The translations under genes and the position numbers were made by a program. 64,000 nt of DNA from positions 1 through 64,000 of the forward strand of contig CALLPE010000007.1 in assembly GCA_938015445.1 (NCBI GenBank), written 5' to 3'. Below are positions 16,778-23,704 of the stretch, in pieces (within the stretch, counting starts at the first letter, position 1; each line of letters opens with the position of its first letter). A model generated the notes under the pieces. It made no database searches. It worked only from the letters and a program-made list of their open reading frames with translations, and was not told the DNA's origin. This DNA comes from an uncultured Pirellulales bacterium. GTDB lineage: Bacteria; Planctomycetota; Planctomycetia; Pirellulales; Thermoguttaceae.

Positions 16778-16810
16778 AGTAACTGACCGCTACCTGAAGT
16801 AAATGACCGC
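16771..16810 (+). repeat. 20-bp tandem repeat through a stop codon
   Basis: TACCTGAAGTAACTGACCGC at 16771-16790 is followed by a copy with one change at 16791-16810. The first copy contains the final codons and TGA of the small gene ending at 16777. Confidence 0.8.
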
Positions 16811-16958
16811 CGAGCGACGACCAAGAAACGAGCGATAACCAAGAAAACCGTCGGGTGGTGCGCCCGGCTGGTCCAGCCGTGAGTCGGACCAGCGACACTG
16901 CCCACACCCCGGCCGACAAACCTTTACCGAGTATTGATTTTCAAACAGGCAGAAAGCA

Positions 16959-17609
16959 ATGAGCAGCACCTTCGATCTTTCGGCAGACTTGGCCCAGGTG
17001 ACCGATGGCGTGCAACCAGTCACACTGGTGCGTCGCGGCGCGGCAGGCGCAGCCGCCCAGGTGGTAATCGCCCACGCGTTGGCCCGGGCCATTGCACAGC
17101 GCGAGGCTGCCGCGAGCGACGGCCGTTACACCCGCAGCGATGTAGCCTGGCACTTGCCGGTGGCCGAGTTGCCCGACGCTCCGCATCCGGGCGACCTGCT
17201 CTGCGAATCCTCGGGACGGCGGTGGACCATCCTGGAAGTGCAGCTTGTGGCCGTGCGCACCCGCTGGCGCTGCATCGCCCGCAACCTGGCCATCTCTCAC
17301 GGACTGGACCAAGTGGTAACGGTGCTCGAGGCCGTGTACCGCAAACAGCCTTGCGGAGCAGCCGAACCGGTGTGGCAAGCCTATCGCACGGGCGTGCCGG
17401 CGAGGATCCAGCCGTTGCGGGCCGAAGTAGTTCTGAGCGGTCAGGCGCGGCGCACAGTGCGTCGCTTTCGCATTTACCTGGGCGACTTGGTGCCGCTGGA
17501 CCAGCGACATCGCATTCTGGCGCCCGACGGCGCAGTGTACCGCGTGCTGAGTTGGTCGGCCGCCGAGCGGATCGACCAGTTGCCCACGGCCGAGATCGAG
17601 GCCTGCTGA
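16959..17609 (+). CDS. Neck / head-tail connector-like protein
   Basis: The 216-residue protein has an N-terminal domain of about 110 residues, including HPGDLLCESSGRRWTILEVQ. A C-terminal strand-rich part follows (RRFRIYLGDLVPLDQRHRIL, DGAVYRVLSW), the pattern of head-tail joining or tail-completion proteins, which hold an I-x-x-x-D-x-I-x-x-x-D-x-x-x-x-V-x-x-V core. It precedes a tail-terminator-like gene, which supports the role. Substrate-level detail is not visible. Confidence 0.5.
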   Translation: MSSTFDLSADLAQVTDGVQPVTLVRRGAAGAAAQVVIAHALARAIAQREAAASDGRYTRSDVAWHLPVAELPDAPHPGDLLCESSGRRWTILEVQLVAVRTRWRCIARNLAISHGLDQVVTVLEAVYRKQPCGAAEPVWQAYRTGVPARIQPLRAEVVLSGQARRTVRRFRIYLGDLVPLDQRHRILAPDGAVYRVLSWSAAERIDQLPTAEIEAC

Positions 17610-17697
17610 TGATTGCCGTCGCGGCATCGACGGCAGCGCGGCCCGACCAGCCGAGTCGCGCCGCACCGACCACGAACACCCACAGGAGCAACCGCCC

Positions 17698-18102
17698 ATG
17701 ACCCTCAGCCAAGCCATTCACCAGCGCTGGGCGGCCGACGAGCAACTTGCTGCCCTGGTGCCGCCGGAGCGGTTTTTGACTGGGCTGGGTGTGGACGCAC
17801 GCTTGCCATACGCGTTGCTGGTCGGCAGCGATTCGACCGTGGCAATGCGATACAACGACCGCTCGAGCCTCGCAACGGTCAGACTGCGCGTCGATTGCTT
17901 TCACCCGCAATTCGAGAAGGCCGAAGCCACGCTGCGCCGCATCGCCGCAGTATTCGACGGCGCTACGATGCCGCTGGAGGACGGCCGGGCGGTATTGCTG
18001 GTTCGCGTCGTCGGCCACAGCCTGCGGCAGATCGAAGACGGCACGTGGCAAGCGCGGGCGAAACTGCAATGTGCTGTGTACCGGACGACGCAGACCGAGT
18101 GA
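17698..18102 (+). CDS. Tail terminator-like protein
   Basis: The 134-residue protein opens with an amphipathic helix (QAIHQRWAADEQLAALVP). It continues with LPYALLVGSDS, VRLRVDCFHPQFEKAEATLRRIAAVFDG and a final strand (WQARAKLQCAVYRT). This alpha/beta pattern matches small tail terminator or DUF3168-like proteins, which cap the tail and join it to the head. Position between connector- and tube-like genes agrees. Confidence 0.55.
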   Translation: MTLSQAIHQRWAADEQLAALVPPERFLTGLGVDARLPYALLVGSDSTVAMRYNDRSSLATVRLRVDCFHPQFEKAEATLRRIAAVFDGATMPLEDGRAVLLVRVVGHSLRQIEDGTWQARAKLQCAVYRTTQTE

Positions 18103-18231
18103 CGCCTCAACGGCACTGCCTTGCCGCGAGCGGCGCTGGGGTGTCGGGCCGACGACCATCGACCAGCCGATGCCCAAGTAGCAATGAACGCCACAATCGG
18201 TTTTGCTCCGGAGCACGAAGGATTTGCACCC

Positions 18232-18627
18232 ATGACCATTCTTTACGGACACCGCGGCACTGTGCGCATCGGCCAGGTCGAAGTGGTTCCGCTGCTGAAG
18301 TGGACGCTGAGCCTCATCAGCCGCAACGCACAGTTCGCATCGAGTCTGACCGGACAGTGGACGCGCCGCGTACCGGGTGCGCGCGACTGCACCGGAACGC
18401 TGTTGTTGCACGCCTCGATCGAGCATAGCTGCCCGCTCCGCCCCGGCCAGTCGGTGGTGCTCGAGCTGCACGTGGACAACTCGGGCGAGAATTTCTATCG
18501 GGTGCCGGCGATCGTCGATCGACTGTCGGTGCAGACGGACATCGGCGGCGGTCATCCGGTGGGTTACCAGGTCGAATTCTCCGGCGACGGGCCGCTTACA
18601 ACGCACGGCATCCTGGAGGCTGAGTAA
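18232..18627 (+). CDS. Tail tube-like protein
   Basis: The 131-residue protein begins TILYGHRGTVRIGQVEVVPL. It shows the alternating beta pattern and the G-x-x-x-x-x-x-W-T-R-R-V-P-G-x-R-D-x-x-G-T-L-x-L block found in small phage tube proteins, whose beta-sandwich subunits stack as hexamer rings. ATG 18232 has RBS GAAGGA; an in-frame ATG at 18184 would add 16 residues. Assignment is by pattern and gene order. Confidence 0.5.
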   Translation: MTILYGHRGTVRIGQVEVVPLLKWTLSLISRNAQFASSLTGQWTRRVPGARDCTGTLLLHASIEHSCPLRPGQSVVLELHVDNSGENFYRVPAIVDRLSVQTDIGGGHPVGYQVEFSGDGPLTTHGILEAE

Positions 18628-18641
18628 CGCGGGCATCGCTA

Positions 18642-18689
18642 GGAAATGCTAAGCCTGGAGCAACGCGCCCGATGGCTGTGCTTCGCTCC
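18642..18689 (+). pseudogene. Fragment duplicated from the tail gene at 20356-20403
   Basis: This 48-base stretch is about 85 percent identical to 20356-20403 inside the later tail gene. It encodes the same LEQRARW segment in an open but truncated context. It lies in the gap between two tail genes and looks like the remnant of a duplicated C-terminal module. Confidence 0.5.
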
Positions 18690-18776
18690 GGAGGAACAGG
18701 TCGTTAGTTTGGCGGTCTTTTTGCGGCGCTGCTTTTCCAGCGCCGATCTGTCGGCTTTTTCGGCACGGCTAGGAGT

Positions 18777-19637
18777 ATGGCAAACATCCGCTTTGAAGAA
18801 CTGGGCGAATCGCCCCGTGAGCGTTACACCGCCGATGGCATCTTCGCCCGCCGGCGCTTGCTGGTAGCCTGGGAATACCGCCATGCAATGGTAATCGAGC
18901 TGTTGGCCCAGGGCTATCCGCTGGGCATGCCTGCCGGTTACCCCGGCTCACCGGGCGTGGTGGCCATGGAAGTGCAGGTGGAGCCGTTCCCGGCGGCGCC
19001 CGACGCCCAGGGGCCGCTCGACGACGTGACCAGGCAGATCAACAGCTTCACGGGCAAGTACGCGTTGTTGACGGTGGACTACCAGTTGCTGGTCGCTGCG
19101 CCCCAGCGCCCCGATCTGCCCAGCACGCCTGAAGGCACCGTGCTGAGCTACCGCATGGACTTTGGCGGCGAGTACATGGTGTTGGGCGGGCAGACCATGT
19201 ACTGGGAATCGGACCCCACCTTGCCCGTGCCGCCCGAAGCCGTGCCCACGCTGCGCGTGCCTGTGGTGGAACATCACATCACCTGGCATCGGGTGGCTGC
19301 TCCGCCGTGGCAAGCCATCCGGCGATGCGTGGGGGCAGTCAACGCGGAGCCATTCTTGGGAGCAGCCGCCGAGACGTTGCTCCTCGACGGCGCCACTGCC
19401 CAGCGGCAGCTTCTGGGTCTGGACCAGTCGCGGCAGCCACAGCTCGGCTGGCGACTGGGTTACCTGTTCCGCGAGCGCACCATCGCCGTAGGCCAGAACG
19501 TTTATGGCTGGAATCACCGCTATCGCTGCCTGCCCCAGGACTCGCCCGGCTGGGACAAACTGGTTGACGGCGCGGGCAACAAGTTGTATCGGACTGCGGA
19601 CTTCAGCGGGTTGTTTCAGATGGAAACTTTGCCATGA
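18777..19637 (+). CDS. Phage tail/virion protein, unknown
   Basis: The 286-residue protein starts at ATG 18777; a purine-rich AGGAG lies too close upstream to be an ideal RBS. It has mixed beta strands (KYALLTVDYQLLVAA, YMVLGGQTMYW, EHHITWHRV) and a C-terminal NVYGWNHRYRCLPQDSPGW segment. The last part (kept W-D-K-L, D-G-A-G-N-x-L-Y) resembles virion proteins that form a rim or fibre base. No named family. It overlaps the next gene by ATGA. Confidence 0.45.
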   Translation: MANIRFEELGESPRERYTADGIFARRRLLVAWEYRHAMVIELLAQGYPLGMPAGYPGSPGVVAMEVQVEPFPAAPDAQGPLDDVTRQINSFTGKYALLTVDYQLLVAAPQRPDLPSTPEGTVLSYRMDFGGEYMVLGGQTMYWESDPTLPVPPEAVPTLRVPVVEHHITWHRVAAPPWQAIRRCVGAVNAEPFLGAAAETLLLDGATAQRQLLGLDQSRQPQLGWRLGYLFRERTIAVGQNVYGWNHRYRCLPQDSPGWDKLVDGAGNKLYRTADFSGLFQMETLP

Positions 19638-20623
19638 GTATCCAGCGCCTTCGCCGCGGGCCGGCTGCGGCTGGACGAGTGCGCCGGCCGACAGCCGCTG
19701 GTTTTTCTAAAGGCACAACGCGCTTGCGGCGCAGGGGACATCCCGGCGCCGCAGGCGAAGCCCATTATGGCGCGGCTGGGGTGAGCTTTATAGCGCCGGT
19801 GGAAACGCGGGTCGGGCTGTTCGAGCTGCTCTCGACGCTGGCCTATCCCGATCTGAGCCAGCCGCCCGGCGAACATCTATCGCAGGAACCAACTCCTTGG
19901 GCCCTCGCCCGGCCGCTGTGGTGTCACCACTTTCACCAGCAGGATCGAACGCCTTCCGGCGAGCCGATCAAGTCCTACGGCGGCGGCACACTGGGACGCC
20001 AGCAGGTAATCTATCACCCGGCAGCATTGCGCGCTGAGCACGGTTATGCCGTCGGTCATCCGGGCGCGGCAGCCGGCGATCGGGTATTCTGTGTGTGGAA
20101 CCGGCAGAGCGGCCGCTGGGAGATGCTTACTCCGCCCCTGCGGCTGTGGCGATTCGAGCTGAAGGAAGACCTGGCGCCGGGCCAGTCGGCTGCTGCGTAT
20201 CTGCTGCCGTTCGTCGCAGGCCAGTATCAGCCCGAAGTTCACGTGCAGTTCACTGTCCACGACGCCCTGCACGGCCTGCTGCGCGGTCGGGGCCGCAACG
20301 GAGAGCATCGCGGCACGCGCGGCTACGCCCGGTTGATGCCCGACAGCGGCCGTTGGGAAATCCTAGCCCTGGAGCAGCGCGCCCGATGGGTGCGCTTCGC
20401 TCTGAGCGAGGCGTTGACTTTTCAGGCCAGCACCGCCCAGGCCGAGGTACTGTCGTATTGGGATGGCGACCATCCCGACCCGCATCACCAGGGTGTTGTA
20501 GTGCTCAACTGCCCCACCAGCGGCGATCAGTACATGTTCGCCGGCGCGGCCGGGGCGGTGGGCCTGGCCTGTTACGATCCGCAGGAAGACAAATACCGCA
20601 TCGTGCAATTAGAGTGCCCGTGA
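19634..20623 (+). CDS. Phage tail/virion protein with repeated SGRWE module
   Basis: The 329-residue protein has a basic N-terminus (Arg-rich, residues 5-40). Two related segments begin S-G-R-W-E-(M/I)-L, at about residues 158 and 241, suggesting internal duplication. The end part (GVVVLNCPTSGDQYMFAGAAGAVGLACYD) looks beta-rich and surface-exposed. Function unknown; probably tail tip or fibre-like. Coupled to the previous gene by a four-base overlap. The stretch 20356-20403 is duplicated at 18642. Confidence 0.45.
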   Translation: MSIQRLRRGPAAAGRVRRPTAAGFSKGTTRLRRRGHPGAAGEAHYGAAGVSFIAPVETRVGLFELLSTLAYPDLSQPPGEHLSQEPTPWALARPLWCHHFHQQDRTPSGEPIKSYGGGTLGRQQVIYHPAALRAEHGYAVGHPGAAAGDRVFCVWNRQSGRWEMLTPPLRLWRFELKEDLAPGQSAAAYLLPFVAGQYQPEVHVQFTVHDALHGLLRGRGRNGEHRGTRGYARLMPDSGRWEILALEQRARWVRFALSEALTFQASTAQAEVLSYWDGDHPDPHHQGVVVLNCPTSGDQYMFAGAAGAVGLACYDPQEDKYRIVQLECP

Positions 20624-20743
20624 AAACCCCATCTGCCGGCGAAAAACAGTGCCGACGAAAACCACAGTCGCGGCCAAAATGAGTGTGCGGTGACAGACTC
20701 CCTCTAAATCAGTACTGCCCCTTAACAAACGGAGCTTCCGGGC

Positions 20744-21220
20744 GTGCCGTGGTTCCCCTGCTGTTGTTGCCGATACTGTCCGCACTGCGCCGACGGCTTT
20801 GCGCCCCGGCTGTGGCAAGTGGAGATCGACGGCATCTCGCCGGCCTCGCCGCTGGGTTGCAGCCAGTGCCAGCACCTCAACGGCGCATACATCCTGGAAC
20901 CAATTGGCAGCTTGCCGCCGCTGGAGGCGTGCGGCTGGAGCTTGATCTTGCCGGAAGCGATCTGCGGTGTCGTCACGATGCGACTGAGCGTCTGGCCGTT
21001 CGTCGGGCCTGACGGATGGCGCATCTACCTGGACCTGTTCGACCAGTGGCAGCAGACCGTGATGGCCGCCGCGCAGTACTTCGCTCAGCCGCCGCTGTGC
21101 CTGGAAATGAGTGGCCAGAGCCTGGGCCGGTTGCAGCTTGGGCCGGGCTACACCGGCCTGTGCGACCTGTCGCAGTCCCGCGCAAGGCTGACCGCCCTGC
21201 GCCCGTGCCAGCCACAGTAA
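20744..21220 (+). CDS. Cys-rich protein of the module's right end
   Basis: The 158-residue product starts at a GTG (20744) with GGAG upstream. It begins PCCCCRYCPHCADGFAPR, later has GCSQCQH, and ends with a second Cys pair: a likely zinc or metal-binding N-terminus and a beta-rich rest (WRIYLDLFDQW). No family recognised. As a short Cys-rich protein after the tail genes it might be a tail-tip or assembly factor. Confidence 0.5.
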   Translation: MPWFPCCCCRYCPHCADGFAPRLWQVEIDGISPASPLGCSQCQHLNGAYILEPIGSLPPLEACGWSLILPEAICGVVTMRLSVWPFVGPDGWRIYLDLFDQWQQTVMAAAQYFAQPPLCLEMSGQSLGRLQLGPGYTGLCDLSQSRARLTALRPCQPQ

Positions 21221-21242
21221 ATCTTTCAGCCGAGCCAGTAGC

Positions 21243-21683
21243 GTGAGCGATATTCCATACCACCACACGACCGGCGAGCGTTTGCCAGCCAGCCGGCAGC
21301 GCAATATGAGCTTTTGCGACTTTCAGATGGTTCAATCGGGCCGGCACATGTGTCGTCGATGCGGGGCAGTGGTGCGCACCACCAGCCGAAGGATTTATCG
21401 GCGCTGCACTGGCCAGGCGGCTGCCGCCGACCAACTGCCGGCGGCAATCCCCCAGCGACTGTCTGCCTGTCAGGCTTGCGACCAGTTCGACGCCGAGCTG
21501 GGCTGCCGCATATTCGCAATCGGGTGTGGCCAAGCGCGCCTGTGGTATTGGGCTGTCCGAGGCGTCGGCCGGCGCACTTGTCCCCGCGGCCGGTGGCAGT
21601 CGCAATCGCAAGGGCACGCGGCTGCACGGCCGGCCGCATGGTCTGGTACACGGCCGGGTACACGCGCGGCCTCCAAGCAGTGA
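21243..21683 (+). CDS. Zinc-ribbon-like Cys-rich protein
   Basis: The 146-residue frame begins at GTG 21243; an ATG at 21306 giving 125 residues is an equally good start. It contains CRRCGAVV, then CQACDQFDAELGC and FAIGC, so four Cys pairs that could hold one or two zinc ions. After residue about 100 it turns into a basic, low-complexity Arg/Gly/Gln tail that looks degraded or frame-shifted. It is the last plus-strand gene of the module and converges on the symporter gene. Confidence 0.4.
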   Translation: MSDIPYHHTTGERLPASRQRNMSFCDFQMVQSGRHMCRRCGAVVRTTSRRIYRRCTGQAAAADQLPAAIPQRLSACQACDQFDAELGCRIFAIGCGQARLWYWAVRGVGRRTCPRGRWQSQSQGHAAARPAAWSGTRPGTRAASKQ

Positions 21684-21713
21684 CCGACGCCACGGTCTGC
21701 GCTTGCACCACGC

Positions 21714-23501
21714 TTACTTGCCGATCTGCATGATCGCCCAGGCGCAGAGGATCAGCAGTCCCACGGTGGCCCAACTGAGCACAAAGCCCACCAAATCTTC
21801 CCGATAACGGCGGAAGAACCCGCGCCAACGCTCGGCGGTAAACCATCCGGGCAAATCCAACAGCAACAGGTCCTGGCCGCGCTCGGCCGCCAGCGGCTTG
21901 GGCTGTCCGCTGGGCAGCGTTTCCTCGTCGGTGGTACGGATCATGTTGTCGAAAAAGCGTTCAATGCGTTGCGGGTCTTCGGGGCGCGTCAGCAGGCTGA
22001 GTACTATGAACGTGCTGAGCCCGGCCAGCATCGAGACGCCGTATGGCCCCGGCAGCCAGGTGTACACCAGCTTCAGTTGGCCGCTGCTGAGAAACGCCCA
22101 CAACTGGCCCGACTGCCAGGCGTGTTGCAGATTGGCCGCTGCCGCCAGCACGCCGTCGGCAGCTTGCCCTTGCCAGCGGCAGCTCAGCAGATAGTTGCAG
22201 GCATAATACACCACGAACGACACGGCCGCCGCCCAGATGGCGCCGTAGCGGTTGGCCCGCCGCCACAATATACCGCCCAGTACGGCGATGCCCAGGAACG
22301 TGGGCAGCGTCTCCAGGAACAGAAAGGCCTGCAAGACCTCGTGAACCAGCAGGGCGAAGACCACGCCCAGCAGCAGCAGTCCCACGGCCGACAGTCGGCC
22401 CACCAATAGCAGCTCGCGGTCGCTGGCTGCGGTACGGAAATACTGCTTGTAAATATTCTGCGTGAACAGTGCGGCGGCGTTGACCATGAACGTCGAACAG
22501 GTGGACATGTTGGCTGCCAGCAGACAGGCGACCATTAGGCCGGTCAACCCTGGGCTGAGCAGGTGGAGGCAGGCATAGCCGAAGGCATCTTCTTTGTGTG
22601 CCAGTTGTGCCCCCTGCTGGATCACCAAAGCAGCCACGATCAGCCCGGTCAGCGCCCAACCGATGGTGCAAAAGCGTTTGACGAACGAGCCGTAGGTTTG
22701 ACCGATGCGTCCTGCTCGCTCATTACGTCCGGTGGCGTTCATCGTCAGGATGTGGGGCTGGGCGGTAATTCCGATCAGACCGTTGAGGGTAAGCATGGCG
22801 ATCATGAACGCGCCGACGCCGCTGGCCTGGCTGTAGACTTCGAAGAAGCTCTCGTCGAGCACTTCGCGCATGCCGGCGAATCCGCCCACGGTTTGCAGGC
22901 CCACTGGGATCAGTAGGAACGATAGCACGATGATCAACAGCCCTTGGACGAAATCGGTATATGCGCAGGCCACCAAGCCGCCGAAGAAGCTGTACAGCAT
23001 GGTGGCGGCCACCATCGCCACCACCACCTGGTTGGCCGAGAGCAACTCGCCGCCGGTGGCGATGGCAATGGCCTTGCCGGCGCCTTTCATCATCGCCCCC
23101 TGATTGAAGACGAAATAGCACAGGGCGAAGAAGGTGTACAACATGGCCATGCCGCGGCCGTAGCGGTCGTCGAGCATTTCGCCGATGGTCGTCCGCTCGC
23201 AGCGCCGGTACCAGGGGGCCATCAGCCAGTAGAAGGGCGTGATGAGCATGTTCTTCCACTGAAACCAGATGGTGGCGAAGCCCTTTTCGAATACGGCTCC
23301 GGTTTGGGCCACGGGGTTTTCGGCGTGGGTGCCGGTGCTGAAGGCCTGGCCGACCATGATCCACCAGGGCAGCTTGCGTTCGCCGAGAAAATAGCCGCCG
23401 CTGGTGCGGATGCGCCGGGCCATCCACAGGCCGAAGCCGGTAATCAGCACGAAGTACCCGCCCAACACCAACCAGTCTAGCCCAGTGAACGTCGCACCCA
23501 T
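21714..23501 (-). CDS. Sodium:solute symporter family protein
   Basis: The 595-residue protein has about 13-15 hydrophobic helices and the SSS-family N-terminus (LDWLVLGGYFVLITGFGLWMARR, then GGYFLGERKLPWW). Other SSS-like stretches are GGLVACAYTDFVQGLL and ACLLAANMSTCSTFMVNAAALF. It imports a solute (sugar, amino acid or similar, undetermined) with sodium at the cytoplasmic membrane. The ATG at 23501 is chosen because the family sequence begins there; upstream codons are repeat-derived. It lies downstream of alaS on the same strand, separated by a 200-bp repeat-rich gap. Confidence 0.88.
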   Translation of the reverse strand: MGATFTGLDWLVLGGYFVLITGFGLWMARRIRTSGGYFLGERKLPWWIMVGQAFSTGTHAENPVAQTGAVFEKGFATIWFQWKNMLITPFYWLMAPWYRRCERTTIGEMLDDRYGRGMAMLYTFFALCYFVFNQGAMMKGAGKAIAIATGGELLSANQVVVAMVAATMLYSFFGGLVACAYTDFVQGLLIIVLSFLLIPVGLQTVGGFAGMREVLDESFFEVYSQASGVGAFMIAMLTLNGLIGITAQPHILTMNATGRNERAGRIGQTYGSFVKRFCTIGWALTGLIVAALVIQQGAQLAHKEDAFGYACLHLLSPGLTGLMVACLLAANMSTCSTFMVNAAALFTQNIYKQYFRTAASDRELLLVGRLSAVGLLLLGVVFALLVHEVLQAFLFLETLPTFLGIAVLGGILWRRANRYGAIWAAAVSFVVYYACNYLLSCRWQGQAADGVLAAAANLQHAWQSGQLWAFLSSGQLKLVYTWLPGPYGVSMLAGLSTFIVLSLLTRPEDPQRIERFFDNMIRTTDEETLPSGQPKPLAAERGQDLLLLDLPGWFTAERWRGFFRRYREDLVGFVLSWATVGLLILCAWAIMQIGK

Positions 23502-23524
23502 CGGCAAGCGTCCTGTGGTCAGAT

Positions 23525-23618
23525 TGTGTACCGGCGGCGATGGCGTGCCGGTGCCGTCTGTGTACCGGTAAAGTCTCTGTACTGAAGTCTCTCTACTGGC
23601 GGCGTTTGTGTACCGGTG
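23525..23618 (+). repeat. Short irregular repeats with TGTGTACCGG
   Basis: The gap between the symporter and alaS holds three copies of T-G-T-G-T-A-C-C-G-G (around 23526, 23560 and 23607) and two of AGTCTCT. It has no gene. Confidence 0.5.
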
Positions 23619-23704
23619 GCGTTTCCGGAAAGCCGCCCCGGCCAGCCGCTGCTGCGTGCGTTGCGCGTACGCTCGAAGCGCTGCAAGCCGGAGGGCTGAG
23701 CGCG

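Noticed and set aside
17020-18636. 538-codon minus-strand frame across tail genes
   Set aside because: It crosses three well-supported plus-strand genes with their own starts and shows low-complexity, Arg/Ala/Pro-rich composition.
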